DNA of 64,000 bases, taken from positions 1,302,001 to 1,366,000 of the forward strand of contig OZ252018.1 in NCBI GenBank assembly GCA_965247535.1. Direction: 5' to 3'. Below the pieces are notes generated by a model. The model was not told the origin of the DNA. It worked only from the letters and a program-made list of their open reading frames with translations, and searched no databases. The position numbers were made by a program, and so were the translations under genes. Positions 49,945 through 59,257 of the stretch are shown piece by piece (position 1 is the first letter of the stretch; each line of letters opens with the position of its first letter). The DNA is from JAPPHY01 sp965247535. Lineage in GTDB: Bacteria > Chloroflexota > Dehalococcoidia > Lucifugimonadales > UBA2985.

Positions 49945-50843
49945 ACGCGCCTAGTCGGCGCTCTCGAGCCGCCACCGAGCGGCGCAAGTCCCTTCAGCAT
50001 CGCCATCAGCCTGGCAGGCGGTACGTCCACGGCGGCCGCAAGGACTGCGATGCCACCCAGGGACACACGCGCCACGGTGACCTGCTGCGGGTCGCTCCAC
50101 TGCGCCACTTCGACGCGTGCCGGCACGCCGCCAACGCTCAACTCCACGATCCTTCGCGGCGTTGCCGCCAGTCTCTCAAGGTTCCAGTGGCGAAACACGT
50201 TCCCGCGGTCGGCGTAGCGCTCCCGTTGTCCCTCGGCGCCGTGCTCCTGCACCACCTCCACGATGGCGCGCAGCTCGCGCGCGGGCGACCTGATGCGGGC
50301 GATGGCCCTCGCCCCGGCTGCCTGCTCCAGCAGCAGCCTCCCGCGCGGCGGCTGCCCCGATCCGGACTCGTAGAGCAGCCCGATGCCCTCGACTTCGCGT
50401 CTCAGCCCTCCGACCTCCCACGCGACGCTGCGCATTTCAAGGCCGAGGGGCTGGCCCATGAGACCGTAGACCGGGAACGACGCCCTCGGCAGCGCGTCCG
50501 GCAGGCCGCTCCCAGCCACGTCGATTGTGTGGCGGACAGTTCTGAGGGGCGGTCGTTTCAGAGGGCCGTGCTGCTCGCAGCCCAGGACATCTTCACGCCA
50601 CTCGCGCTCTGTGTCGACACCACAGTGCCGGCAGCTGTAGTCTGTGTTGCCGAACCGGAAGTCGTAGAAGTTCCTCAGCCAAATAAAGGGGAATGTCAGA
50701 ACCGAAATGGCAGAGACAAGCCGCGAGCGCCGCCGGTACGTCAAATAGAGAGTGCCGCGGCTGTTGCCTAGAAGTTCGCCACATCGGTAACAGTACTTTT
50801 CGCGCGGCACATGTATGGACAGGGGCGCGTAGCGTATAGGCAT
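49941..50843 (-). CDS. Zinc-ribbon protein with long C-terminal region, unknown function
   Basis: 300 residues from the ATG at 50843. The N-terminal cysteine pairs YCYRCGELL (about 17) and YSCRHCGVDTEREW (about 70) look like a treble-clef or rubredoxin-like ribbon. Between them is an aromatic/hydrophobic segment (ISVLTFPFIWLRNFYDFRFG). The remainder is basic and Leu/Ala rich. No family recognised. A TGTGCTATCAT extended -10 ends 6 bases before the ATG, so the mRNA should be leaderless; the longer frame to 50912 contains that promoter. Confidence 0.65.
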   Translation of the reverse strand: MPIRYAPLSIHVPREKYCYRCGELLGNSRGTLYLTYRRRSRLVSAISVLTFPFIWLRNFYDFRFGNTDYSCRHCGVDTEREWREDVLGCEQHGPLKRPPLRTVRHTIDVAGSGLPDALPRASFPVYGLMGQPLGLEMRSVAWEVGGLRREVEGIGLLYESGSGQPPRGRLLLEQAAGARAIARIRSPARELRAIVEVVQEHGAEGQRERYADRGNVFRHWNLERLAATPRRIVELSVGGVPARVEVAQWSDPQQVTVARVSLGGIAVLAAAVDVPPARLMAMLKGLAPLGGGSRAPTRRV

Positions 50844-50849
50844 GCGAAA

Positions 50850-50860
50850 ATGATAGCACA
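50850..50860 (-). promoter_or_regulatory. Extended -10 TGTGCTATCAT (leaderless start)
   Basis: Reads leftwards, 6 bases (TTTCGC) before the ATG at 50843. Confidence 0.55.
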
Positions 50861-50884
50861 GCGCCCTCAGGCAGGCCGTCGCCC

Positions 50885-52084
50885 CTATGAGGCCGCCGTG
50901 CGGAACCGCCACAGCGCAATCGCAAGGAAGGCAACGCCGAAGGCAGCGAGCGCCGCCAGCTCCGGCGCCACCTCGCTCGCTTCCGCTCCAAACAACATCA
51001 GCTTGTTGAATCCCACGTTAGCCCAGCCGTGCGGAGTCAGCTTCGCCAGGGCTTGCATCCACTGCGGCGCGATGAACAGCGGCCACCAGCACCCTCCAAT
51101 TGGCGCTAGCACCAGTGAAGTCAGGACGCCGGCCGAACCCGCAGCCTGCACGCTGCGCACAAAGCTGGCGAGCAGCACCCCAAACGCCGCCGACGCCAGT
51201 GCCATCAGCACCGAGATCGCAATCACCGCCGCCGGCGCTATGCCAAGGTAGATGTCGAAGAGCAGCACGCCGGCCAGCCACATCACGACGAGCTGTGCGG
51301 CGGCCCTGTACGCCGTGCCAACGAATTTGCCCAGCACAATCGACTCACGTCGCGTGCCATTGGACATGAGCCTCTCCAACGTCTGGTTCTGGCGCTCTCT
51401 GGCAATCGACTCCGCGCTCAGTGCCGCGCTGAAGAAGACGAACATGGTCAGGTATGCGGGCAACGTGAAGTTGGAAGGCTGGAACGGGACCACGTCCCCC
51501 GCCCGCTCCACCTCCAGACCGACGGACGGCGCCATGTTGCTGCTGGACTCCTCGACCACCCGGTCAGCGGGCTCTTCCTGCGACCCGCCCGGCGGTTGCT
51601 GAGCGAGCGCAGAGGCGGCTCCAACGGCAATCTGCGTCTCCGTGAAACGGCCCGCTACCTCCTGCGCAAGACCCGAGAGCGCCGCCTCGGCTTCCGGATT
51701 GTCGTCGCTCACCACCACGCCGAGGGAGGTGCTCGCGCCACCCACGAGTTTCTGCGTGAAGTCGGCGGGGAACACCACAAAGCCGTCGATCTCACCGTTC
51801 TGCAGCGAGGCCAGCGCATCGTCGTAGGCCATCGCACTGACGCTTGCATATGGGCTCTGGGACAGCTCCTCGATCACGCTCAGGCTGACGCCCACGTCCT
51901 CCCTGGTGACCAGCGTGATGTTGAGGGGTTCGTCACCCGGCCCCTGACCGGACAGCGCGGCGGACCACCCCACGATGAAGATGAACGGGAACAGGAACGC
52001 AAAGGCCATTGCGAACCGGTCCTTGAAGAATACGCGCGTGTCCTTGCTCGCTATGAGGAACGCCTGTCGGAGCACCACACCCAT
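50885..52084 (-). CDS. ABC-2 type exporter permease
   Basis: 399 residues from the ATG at 52084 (GGAGGGGAGGGG upstream). One N-terminal membrane segment (AFAFLFPFIFIVGWSAAL), a large extracytoplasmic domain (about 45-210) and five C-terminal membrane segments: the YhgE/NatB-like ABC-2 plan. SIARERQNQTLERLMSNGTR is the typical coupling-helix motif. It starts 1 base after the stop of the second permease and forms a heterodimeric exporter with it and the ATPase. Confidence 0.88.
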   Translation of the reverse strand: MGVVLRQAFLIASKDTRVFFKDRFAMAFAFLFPFIFIVGWSAALSGQGPGDEPLNITLVTREDVGVSLSVIEELSQSPYASVSAMAYDDALASLQNGEIDGFVVFPADFTQKLVGGASTSLGVVVSDDNPEAEAALSGLAQEVAGRFTETQIAVGAASALAQQPPGGSQEEPADRVVEESSSNMAPSVGLEVERAGDVVPFQPSNFTLPAYLTMFVFFSAALSAESIARERQNQTLERLMSNGTRRESIVLGKFVGTAYRAAAQLVVMWLAGVLLFDIYLGIAPAAVIAISVLMALASAAFGVLLASFVRSVQAAGSAGVLTSLVLAPIGGCWWPLFIAPQWMQALAKLTPHGWANVGFNKLMLFGAEASEVAPELAALAAFGVAFLAIALWRFRTAAS

Positions 52085-52085
52085 G

Positions 52086-53264
52086 CTATCCCCTCCCCTC
52101 CGACGTCCTGAACAGGGCGGCCGCCAGTACCACCGCACAGACTCCGACACCCGCCAGCACTCCCAGCTCAAAGCCCAGGTCACCCAGGCTCTGCCCACGT
52201 TCCAGAATACCCACCATCGACTCGATGGCGTAGCGGTTCAGCGTGAATCGAGACAGTACCTCCAACAGACCGTCGCCGACGTCAAAGAACGTACCTCCGA
52301 ATATGGTCATGAACATGGTTATGAACACCGCACTCCACGACGCCTGATCGCGCGTCCTCGCCAGCGAGGTTATCGCCATGGCAAGGCCGCTCACTGACGC
52401 AGCCACTAACACGCAGATCAGTGCGACCTGCAGGAATCCGGTCAGCCCTCCCACTCTCAACAGTGCGAATGCCGGCACAAGCAGGATTAGCGATTGCACC
52501 GACCCGCGAAGGACGTGCGCCGAGAACTTCCCCAGGAACAGCTGTGTCGCGGTGAGCCGTGTCGTCATCAAGCGCTCCAGGGTGCCTAGCCTCCGCTCTT
52601 CCACCAGGGTCTGTGAACCGAGCGTAATGGTGAACATCAGGAACATCACCAGAATGCCCGGCACAACCCTATGCAGAAAGTTCGCTTCCTCCCCCTCCAG
52701 GTACTGGACGTCCACGCCCACCGGCGGGTTGTCCCACGAATCGGCTATGAGAGGAGCCGTCTGCTCGTCGATCAGAGACGGAGTCACGCCTGACCCTTCG
52801 AGCGCCGCCATCGCTAGCCTGCGCACGCGGCCCTGGCGTCCGACCTCCTGCGCCACGCTCCGCACAATCCCTGCGACGATCTGACCCTCCTCGCCCCCGT
52901 TGCCCCGCCGCTTGAAGGTCAGCGAAACGCTCTCGCCAGCCTCCAGGGCCTCGGAGAAGCCGTCAGGGATGATGAACGCGGCCAGAATCGCCGACCTGTC
53001 CAGCGCCGCACCTGCGCTTTCCAGCGTACGCTCGCGCACGGTGATGGTGTCCAGTGCGTCCAGCCGCCGCACGAGCTCACGGGCGCCGGGACCGCCGTCC
53101 AGGTCCACGATGTTGGCCGTGGCGTGAAAGCTCGTGCCGCCGCCGAACACGGCGTAGGTCAGGCCGAACAGCACGATGGGCAGGGCCAGGCCAAATGCAA
53201 GCTCGCCCCGGTTGGTCAGGTACCGCTTCAGCTCCAGAAGCGCTATGTGGAGGAATAGCGTCAT
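52086..53264 (-). CDS. ABC-2 type exporter permease
   Basis: 392 residues with the same plan as its downstream partner: N-terminal anchor, extracytoplasmic domain (about 40-200), then membrane segments, with LVEERRLGTLERLMTTRLT as the coupling motif. The two permeases are diverged paralogues. It lies 24 bases after the ATPase gene. Confidence 0.88.
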   Translation of the reverse strand: MTLFLHIALLELKRYLTNRGELAFGLALPIVLFGLTYAVFGGGTSFHATANIVDLDGGPGARELVRRLDALDTITVRERTLESAGAALDRSAILAAFIIPDGFSEALEAGESVSLTFKRRGNGGEEGQIVAGIVRSVAQEVGRQGRVRRLAMAALEGSGVTPSLIDEQTAPLIADSWDNPPVGVDVQYLEGEEANFLHRVVPGILVMFLMFTITLGSQTLVEERRLGTLERLMTTRLTATQLFLGKFSAHVLRGSVQSLILLVPAFALLRVGGLTGFLQVALICVLVAASVSGLAMAITSLARTRDQASWSAVFITMFMTIFGGTFFDVGDGLLEVLSRFTLNRYAIESMVGILERGQSLGDLGFELGVLAGVGVCAVVLAAALFRTSEGRG

Positions 53265-53288
53265 CTGCCCGGCCGTCGATGAAGCGAC

Positions 53289-54041
53289 CTAATCTCTCAG
53301 CCTCCGGCCCGTATGCTCAAGGAACACGTCCTCAAGGGTCACGCGGTCCGGATCGCCGATGCCCGCCTTCAGATCGCGAGGTGTGCCGAGGCTGATGATT
53401 CGGCCGTGGTCCATTATGGCGAGCCGGTCGCAGAGGCGGTCGGCTTCTTCCATGTAGTGGGTGGTGTACAGGACGGTCAGTCCCTCGTCGCGCAGGTTCT
53501 CCACGGTCTCGAAGATGTGATTACGGGACTGCGGGTCGATGCCCACGGTGGGCTCGTCAAGGAACAGGAGCTGCGGCCGGCTCATCAGCGCGATTGCAAT
53601 GTTGGTCCGGCGCTTCATGCCGCCGGAGAACTGTTCCACCTTATCGCGGGCCCGGTCCTGAAGCCCAACGCGTTCGAGATTCTCACGCGCCGACTCTCTG
53701 GCCTGCCGTCCGCCGAGCCCGGCCATTCGCCCGAAGAACACCAGATTGTCCAGAGCCGAAAGCTCAGGGTACAGAGCAAGCTCCTGTGGGCAAACGCCAA
53801 TCAGCTTGCGCACGCTGTCGCTGTCGCCGGTCACGGAGAGGCCACCAATGGAGACTTGTCCATCGTCGGGCTTCAACACCGTGGACATGATGCGAATGAC
53901 CGTAGTCTTGCCTGCGCCGTTCGGGCCCAGCAGTCCGAAGATCTCCTTCCGCGAGATTGCGAAGGAGACGGAGTCCACCGCCTGAAACGGGCCAAAGGCC
54001 TTTCGAAGGCCATCGGCCACCAAGAATTGCGTGTCAGCCAC
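53289..54041 (-). CDS. ABC transporter ATP-binding protein
   Basis: 250 residues, GTG start at 54041 with AGGAGG. Walker A GPNGAGKTT (about 40), signature FSGGMKRR, Walker B LLFLDEPT, and the H-loop in YTTHYMEEA. Of the drug or lipid exporter (DrrA/NatA-like) class. First gene of the exporter operon; the cargo is unknown. Confidence 0.93.
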   Translation of the reverse strand: MADTQFLVADGLRKAFGPFQAVDSVSFAISRKEIFGLLGPNGAGKTTVIRIMSTVLKPDDGQVSIGGLSVTGDSDSVRKLIGVCPQELALYPELSALDNLVFFGRMAGLGGRQARESARENLERVGLQDRARDKVEQFSGGMKRRTNIAIALMSRPQLLFLDEPTVGIDPQSRNHIFETVENLRDEGLTVLYTTHYMEEADRLCDRLAIMDHGRIISLGTPRDLKAGIGDPDRVTLEDVFLEHTGRRLRD

Positions 54042-54435
54042 TAGCCCTCCTGAGAAGCGTGCCCATGTATCAATTGTACACCAGCCGGCCGCTGCCTGCT
54101 ACGGATATCGCAACGGTCTCCCGTACGTTCATGTCATCCTGAGTCCTTCAACTACGCTCAGAGCCTTCCTCGCGCGCCGTTGGAGGGGATAGCTCAGCGC
54201 AGCGTGGCCGCGGCCTCATCCTGTACAAGGAGACCCCTGCGTAGCCCCAGATTCTCCACAGGGAAGCGCCCCTCATCTGTCATCGAATTAGCTAACACAT
54301 ACAAGAATGACATTAGTCCGTGTCTTGGACTCGAGTTATGCGAAAGTCACCGCAAGCGGAAGTCCACGACGCATGCGGCCTCTAGGGATGGATGCCCGCG
54401 TCCGCGGGCGTGGACGGGTGAAGGCGGGCGCCTCC
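54042..54435. other. Non-coding stretch upstream of the ABC exporter
   Basis: About 390 bases. A TACAAT box near 54074-54079 (minus strand) may be the exporter's -10. The rest holds no credible ORF. A tRNA-like GGGGATAGCTCAG near 54186 has no matching 3' half. Confidence 0.35.
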
Positions 54436-54639
54436 CTACTCCTCCTCGTCCTCTGCGTCCGGCAGGCCGGGGTTGTCCAGGACGGTCTTGAGCCTGTCCA
54501 CCATTTCAGGGGTGAGGAGAAAGGCGTGTGTGACCCCATCGTCCACTTCAAGCGTAAGGATTGTGGCGCTGTTCTGAGAGTTGGTCAGCCAGGAAGCATC
54601 GCACTCCCGCACCGCGCGAGACGGCGCTCCCGTTGCCAT
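54436..54639 (-). CDS. Small acidic protein, unknown function
   Basis: 67 residues from the ATG at 54639, with GGAGGTGAAGG just upstream. It contains TLEVDDGVTHAFLLTPEMV and an acidic end DAEDEEE. Not recognised. Divergent from the Fe-S carrier gene; a TATACT box lies at 54679-54674. Confidence 0.6.
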   Translation of the reverse strand: MATGAPSRAVRECDASWLTNSQNSATILTLEVDDGVTHAFLLTPEMVDRLKTVLDNPGLPDAEDEEE

Positions 54640-54727
54640 TCCTTCACCTCCGTTCGTGGATTTCGCAAGTGCAAGTATACCACCGATGCTCTCCACCTCC
54701 GGCGCGCCCGGCCGCACACTATGCCTG

Positions 54728-54756
54728 TTGACTTGACTCGCAAGGATAGCTAGAAT
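54728..54756 (+). promoter_or_regulatory. Promoter of the A-type Fe-S carrier gene
   Basis: TTGACT (54728-54733), 17 bases, TAGAAT (54751-54756). The frame-opening ATG at 54755 overlaps the -10, so the protein must start at the later ATG 54803. Confidence 0.75.
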
Positions 54757-54802
54757 GGAACAAAAGTACAGGGCAGTCGGCCCTCAGCGAGGTGAGGAAG
54801 CT

Positions 54803-55135
54803 ATGCCTCTGACAATCAGCATCTCAGAGAAGGCAGCCAGGAAGGCAAGGGAGTTCGCCCAGAAGGGGGACCAGGAAGAGTTTGGCCTCCGCGTGGGCGT
54901 CAAGGGGGGAGGGTGCTCCGGACTAACGTACACACTCTCGATCGATGCGGACTCAATGCCCGAAGACAAGGTCATCGAGGAGAACGGGATAAGGCTCTAC
55001 ATCGACAAGAAGAGCTACGTGTTCCTGGCCGGCACAGTTCTCGAGTACTCGGACGGCCTGAACGGCAAGGGGTTCGTGTTCAACAACCCCAATGCCAAGT
55101 CCGTCTGCGGCTGCGGCACCTCCTTCTCCGTATAG
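54803..55135 (+). CDS. A-type iron-sulfur carrier (HesB/IscA/ErpA family)
   Basis: 110 residues from the ATG at 54803, with GAGG upstream. The three conserved cysteines are seen in GGGCSGLTY and VCGCGTSF. It delivers Fe-S clusters to target enzymes; clients in this window include IspH and APS reductase. It is followed 83 bases later by a YgfZ-like gene, another Fe-S factor. Confidence 0.92.
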   Translation: MPLTISISEKAARKAREFAQKGDQEEFGLRVGVKGGGCSGLTYTLSIDADSMPEDKVIEENGIRLYIDKKSYVFLAGTVLEYSDGLNGKGFVFNNPNAKSVCGCGTSFSV

Positions 55136-55217
55136 CCACCGCGCACATCGACTAGTCCTTGGCCGGCCTCGACGACTCACCCAGGGCCGGCATCAGCCCT
55201 TCTGCGAGGAGTTGCCA

Positions 55218-56294
55218 GTGTCGCAGTCAACAGCCACTGCGCCCCTGCGTTTGGCCCAGGTGAAGGCCGGGGCGGAATTCGATCGCGACGAAGGCGGCCT
55301 TGCGCTGCCCGCCCACTTCGGCGACGCCGCCCGTGAGTACCGCGCAGCCAGCGAGGCGGCCGCCCTGCTCGACCGCTCTGCCTTCGGGCGTCTTCGAATC
55401 ACCGGCGCCGACGCCCTCGACCTCCTCAATCGCCTTTCAACCAACAAGCTCGTCGACCTGCAGCCGGGCCACGGCGCGGGCACGGTGCTCACCACCAACA
55501 AGGGCCGCGTACTGGACCTACTTGTCGTGGCGAACCTCGGTGAGGAGCTTCTGGTCATCACCAGCCCCGGCACTCAGGAGCGTGTAGTGGAGTGGATCGA
55601 CCTGTACACCTTCGGAGAGGACATTGCGGTTGAGGACGCCACGCAGAGTGCCTCTCTGCTTTCCGTCGTCGGTCCCCAGGCCGCGAACGCTCTTGGAGAG
55701 GCGGTAGCCGGCCTAGAACGCTTCGATTCCACGGATGTTGAGCTGAGCGGGCGGCCGCTGAAGGTGGTACGTACGGACGCGCTCGGCGTACCCGGGTACG
55801 ACGTCGTGGCGCCTGTGGAGCTTGCTGCGAGCGTATGGCTAGCCTTGGTCGACCGCGGAGCCGTTCCGGTCGGAGAGCTTGCTGCGGAGGCCGTCCGCGT
55901 TGAGCAGGGCGTGCCCCGCTACGGGCGCGAGATGGGCGAGGACTACAACCCCTTGGAGGCGGGCCTGCTGCCCTTAGTCAGCTTCGACAAGGGGTGCTAC
56001 ATCGGGCAGGAGGTAGTGGTGCGCCTGAACACCTACCGCAAGGTGCAGAAGCGCCTGATGGGCATCGCCCTGGACGGCGAGAAGCCTGAAAACGACGCCC
56101 TGCTAGAGGCGGACGGCAGGCAGGTGGGCTTCCTCACCTCGGTGGTGGACTCCCCGGCGTTGGGCAGGCCGCTGGCCCTGGCATACCTGCGAACGGCTCA
56201 TGCTGAGGCTGGACTTGCCGTTGAGGTACGTTCCGGCAACCGCTCAGTCGGCGGCGTGACGCTTGAGTTGCCCTTGTCCTCGGGCGCGGACTAG
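55218..56294 (+). CDS. YgfZ/GcvT-like folate-binding Fe-S maintenance protein
   Basis: 358 residues from the GTG at 55218, with GAGGA upstream; the frame to 55092 would overlap the preceding gene. The signature KGCYIGQEVVVR (about 255) defines YgfZ, which uses folate to repair or assemble Fe-S enzymes. It lacks the full GcvT aminomethyltransferase features, and no other glycine-cleavage genes are near. Pairing with the A-type carrier supports the Fe-S role. Confidence 0.87.
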   Translation: MSQSTATAPLRLAQVKAGAEFDRDEGGLALPAHFGDAAREYRAASEAAALLDRSAFGRLRITGADALDLLNRLSTNKLVDLQPGHGAGTVLTTNKGRVLDLLVVANLGEELLVITSPGTQERVVEWIDLYTFGEDIAVEDATQSASLLSVVGPQAANALGEAVAGLERFDSTDVELSGRPLKVVRTDALGVPGYDVVAPVELAASVWLALVDRGAVPVGELAAEAVRVEQGVPRYGREMGEDYNPLEAGLLPLVSFDKGCYIGQEVVVRLNTYRKVQKRLMGIALDGEKPENDALLEADGRQVGFLTSVVDSPALGRPLALAYLRTAHAEAGLAVEVRSGNRSVGGVTLELPLSSGAD

Positions 56295-56306
56295 CCGCCT
56301 CTGCGG

Positions 56307-57089
56307 TCAGAGACCCAGCAGCGATATGCCCCCGTCCACGACCAGTACGTGGCCTCGCACCATTTCCGCCCCATCGCTGCACAGGAACGCGACGGCCTTC
56401 GCCATGTCCTCCGGCGTGACTAGCCTGCCAGCCGGCGTGCGTCGCTCGGAGTCGCCTATCATCTGATCGCGGTTCGGGAAGTGGCGCAGCGCGTCCGTGT
56501 CCACCACGCCGCCGGCCACCGCGTTGACGATGATCCCCATCGGCGCAAGCTCCACGGCGAGGTAGCGGGTAAGCGCCTCAAGGCCTGCCTTGGAAACCCC
56601 CACCGCGAGGTAGTTCTGGAGCACCAGCCCGGCGCCCATGCTGGAGATGTTCACGATGTGGCCGCCGTTTGGCATGAGTCTCGCGGCCTCCTTGGCGCAG
56701 AGCCAGGGCGCCCGCGTGTTCACGTCCAGCGTCCAGTCCCAGTGCTTGGTCTCCAAGTCCAGGGCGGGCCTCTGCACGCCTGACGCAGCGTTGTTCACGA
56801 GTATGTCCAGCCTCCCGAACTCCTCCTCCACGCGGCGGAACATGTCGTGCACCCTGTCGGGTTCGCCCAGGTGGGAACGAATGGTCAGGCTGCGTACGCC
56901 CAGCGAGCGAGCCTCGTTGGCGGTGTCGGCGGCCTCGCGGTGGTTGCGAGCATAGCAGACGATTACGTCCGCGCCCTGCCGTGCCAGCTCCAGGCAGATC
57001 GCCCGTCCGATCCCGCGCGAGCCTCCCGTGACAAGCGCTACCCTGCCGCTGAAAGACACGCGGGCCTCAGAGCTCGATGCCGCCGTCAA
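56307..57089 (-). CDS. fabL: FabL-type enoyl-ACP reductase (SDR)
   Basis: 260 residues. SDR fold with GGSRGIGRAI and a C-terminal half closely like Bacillus FabL: VNNAASGVQRPALDLETKHW, VGVSKAGLEALTRYLAVELA, VDTDALRHFPNRDQ. FabL (ENR III) reduces enoyl-ACP with NADPH and replaces FabI. It overlaps fabG by 23 bases as the last gene of the fatty-acid operon. Confidence 0.85.
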   Translation of the reverse strand: MTAASSSEARVSFSGRVALVTGGSRGIGRAICLELARQGADVIVCYARNHREAADTANEARSLGVRSLTIRSHLGEPDRVHDMFRRVEEEFGRLDILVNNAASGVQRPALDLETKHWDWTLDVNTRAPWLCAKEAARLMPNGGHIVNISSMGAGLVLQNYLAVGVSKAGLEALTRYLAVELAPMGIIVNAVAGGVVDTDALRHFPNRDQMIGDSERRTPAGRLVTPEDMAKAVAFLCSDGAEMVRGHVLVVDGGISLLGL

Positions 57090-57810
57090 CCCGTATCACC
57101 TCGCCGGTGATGTAGCCGGCCTCCTCGCTCGCCAGGAAACCGACCATGTTCGCCACGTCATCCACGGAGCCAAACCGGTTCTGTGGGATGCGGGACATGA
57201 TCAGTTCCTTGAACTCCGGCGAGAGGTCGGCCACTATCTCCGTAGAGATGTAGCCGGGCGCCACGGCGTTGACGGTGATGTTGCGGGAGGCAACCTCTTT
57301 TGCGATGCTGCGGGAGAAGGCGATGACGCCGGCCTTGGAGGCTGCATAGTTGGACTGCCCCGGATTGCCTTCCAGGCCGACAACCGAAACCACGCTAATG
57401 ATGCGTCCCCATCGCTGGCGCACCATGTGGCGGAGCGACGCCTTGGTGCAGTTGTAGGTGCCCTTGAGGTTGGTGTTGACCACGTCGTCCCAGACCTCCT
57501 CCGTCATGCGCATCAGGAGGCTGTCGTGGATGATTCCGGCATTGTTGACCAGGATGTCGAGGCCTCCCCATGAGTCCAGGACCCGCTTGACCATGTCGTC
57601 TACGTCCGCGCTCTGGGCCACGTCCGCGCAGACCGCAATGGCCTCGCTCCCCATCTCGTTCACGGCGTTCACCACGAACTTGGCCGCATCTTCGTTGGTC
57701 CGGTAGTTCACCGCGATCTTGGCGCCATCACTGGCCAGCCTGAGAGCTATGGCCCTTCCGATTCCCCTAGAGCCACCTGTTATTAGGGCGACCCTCCCAT
57801 CGATACTCAA
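57067..57810 (-). CDS. fabG: 3-oxoacyl-ACP reductase
   Basis: 247 residues. SDR with GGSRGIGRAI, NNAGI, and the catalytic pair in NYAASKAG. NADPH-dependent reduction in fatty-acid elongation. Its ATG overlaps the plsX stop (ATGA). Confidence 0.92.
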   Translation of the reverse strand: MSIDGRVALITGGSRGIGRAIALRLASDGAKIAVNYRTNEDAAKFVVNAVNEMGSEAIAVCADVAQSADVDDMVKRVLDSWGGLDILVNNAGIIHDSLLMRMTEEVWDDVVNTNLKGTYNCTKASLRHMVRQRWGRIISVVSVVGLEGNPGQSNYAASKAGVIAFSRSIAKEVASRNITVNAVAPGYISTEIVADLSPEFKELIMSRIPQNRFGSVDDVANMVGFLASEEAGYITGEVIRVDGGIEL

Positions 57811-58841
57811 GTCTGTCTCTCCTGATCATCCTTCACTTGACCACGCACGCGTGCCAGCTCACGGCTCATAGTCCCAACCAGGTCCCGCTCCAGCGAAGTG
57901 CGCGCCATTTCGATTCCGGCCGTGACGGAGGCTGCCATCGACCTGCCGTGGCCCACTATCGCAACGCCGTTGAGGCCCAGCAGCGGCCCGCCGCCCATGT
58001 GCTCTACGTGGTTGGTGAGCTGCGAGAGTTTTTCAAGAAGCAGTCCTTCCGGGTTCCCATCTCCTGTCCCCGCAGCTCTTCGCAGATACTCCACCACCGC
58101 CATCCCCAGCCCTTCCGCGAACTTCATCAGTATGTTGCCCACGAAACCGTCGCACACCACAACGTCCGCCCTGCCCAATGGCACGTCCACACCCTCGACG
58201 TTTCCGATGAAGCGCAGGCCGCTCTCACGGAACAGCTGGTGTGCCTCCCTAACCTGCCGGTTGCCCTTGCTCTCCTCCGCGCCGATGCTGAGCAGTGCTA
58301 CCCTCGGCTCCTCAATGCCCAAGAACACGGTGGAGAGCACGGATCCAAGAACACCGTAGCTGAGCAGCTGCGACGGCCGGTTGTCCACGCTTGTGCCCAA
58401 GTCCAAGAGAACGGTCCGCGGAGCCAGCCCGAGGAACGGGCCTCCCAGCGCAGGCCTGTCGACGCCCTCCAGGCAGCCCAGCGCCACCACTCCGGCTGCC
58501 ATAGCCGCCCCGGTGGAGCCCATCGTCACGTAAGCGTCCGCCATTCCCTCCTTCACCAGCCCGGCCGCAACCGCAATGGATGCGCGAGGCTTGGCGCGCA
58601 GCGCCTCCAGAGGCTGATCGTCCTCGGAGATTACTCCATCGGATGGAACGACGCGAATGCTGTCCGGCAAGGGCGACGGCAGCAGCGGCTTCAGCTCGTC
58701 GGCGTCCCCTACCAGGAGCACATCGACGTTGCTCTGCTCAGCCGCGTCCACCGCTCCGCGCACAGTCTCAACGGGCGCGTGGTCGCCGCCCATCGCGTCA
58801 ACCGCTATCCTGTATCTCTGGCTGTTCTGTGACTCGGTCAC
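57807..58841 (-). CDS. plsX: Phosphate acyltransferase PlsX
   Basis: 344 residues from the GTG at 58841, which overlaps the upstream MaoC-like stop (GTGA). Converts acyl-ACP to acyl phosphate for phospholipid synthesis. The N-terminus IAVDAMGGDHAPVETVRGA and the central VVCDGFVGNILMKFAEG are diagnostic. The frame to 58931 is an extension inside the neighbour. Confidence 0.94.
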   Translation of the reverse strand: MTESQNSQRYRIAVDAMGGDHAPVETVRGAVDAAEQSNVDVLLVGDADELKPLLPSPLPDSIRVVPSDGVISEDDQPLEALRAKPRASIAVAAGLVKEGMADAYVTMGSTGAAMAAGVVALGCLEGVDRPALGGPFLGLAPRTVLLDLGTSVDNRPSQLLSYGVLGSVLSTVFLGIEEPRVALLSIGAEESKGNRQVREAHQLFRESGLRFIGNVEGVDVPLGRADVVVCDGFVGNILMKFAEGLGMAVVEYLRRAAGTGDGNPEGLLLEKLSQLTNHVEHMGGGPLLGLNGVAIVGHGRSMAASVTAGIEMARTSLERDLVGTMSRELARVRGQVKDDQERQT

Positions 58842-59257
58842 TGGACCCCCCCGTACTCTGCGGGCATTGTAACCCAAGCTTCGCCGTTTATCACCTCTTC
58901 CCCACCCTGCCTCCGGCAGCCCACCGCGCATTTAACCAGGAGTGCGCCATCGCTTTCCGACACGTCAACCACCTCGCCGAAGGTCGAGACGGTGTCGCCC
59001 GGGAACACGGGTGCTCGGAAGTGCACGTTGAGCCGCCCTGACTCCAGCCAGCCGCGCCCGAATGCCAGCGCCATCATATCCGAAACGTAGGCCAGCACCA
59101 GCATACCGTGGGCCACGATCCGCCCAAAGTGGGTCCCGGAGGCAAACTCGTCATCCAGGTGCAGGGGATTGTGGTCACCGCCGGCTTCGGCGTACAGCGA
59201 TATCTTGTCCTGCTTCACCGACCTGACCACGGACGGGAGCGCTTCGCCGAACCTCAT
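58838..59257 (-). CDS. MaoC-like hot-dog dehydratase
   Basis: 139 residues. The hydratase-2 motif YAEAGGDHNPLHLDDEFA (about 22-39) carries the catalytic Asp/His. Probably the (3R)-hydroxyacyl dehydratase (HadB-like) partner of the next upstream gene. Four-base overlaps join it to both neighbours. Confidence 0.88.
   Translation of the reverse strand: MRFGEALPSVVRSVKQDKISLYAEAGGDHNPLHLDDEFASGTHFGRIVAHGMLVLAYVSDMMALAFGRGWLESGRLNVHFRAPVFPGDTVSTFGEVVDVSESDGALLVKCAVGCRRQGGEEVINGEAWVTMPAEYGGVQ

Noticed and set aside
54186..54255. tRNA-like start (GGGGATAGCTCAG)
   Set aside because: No anticodon arm, TTC loop or matching acceptor 3' strand follows.
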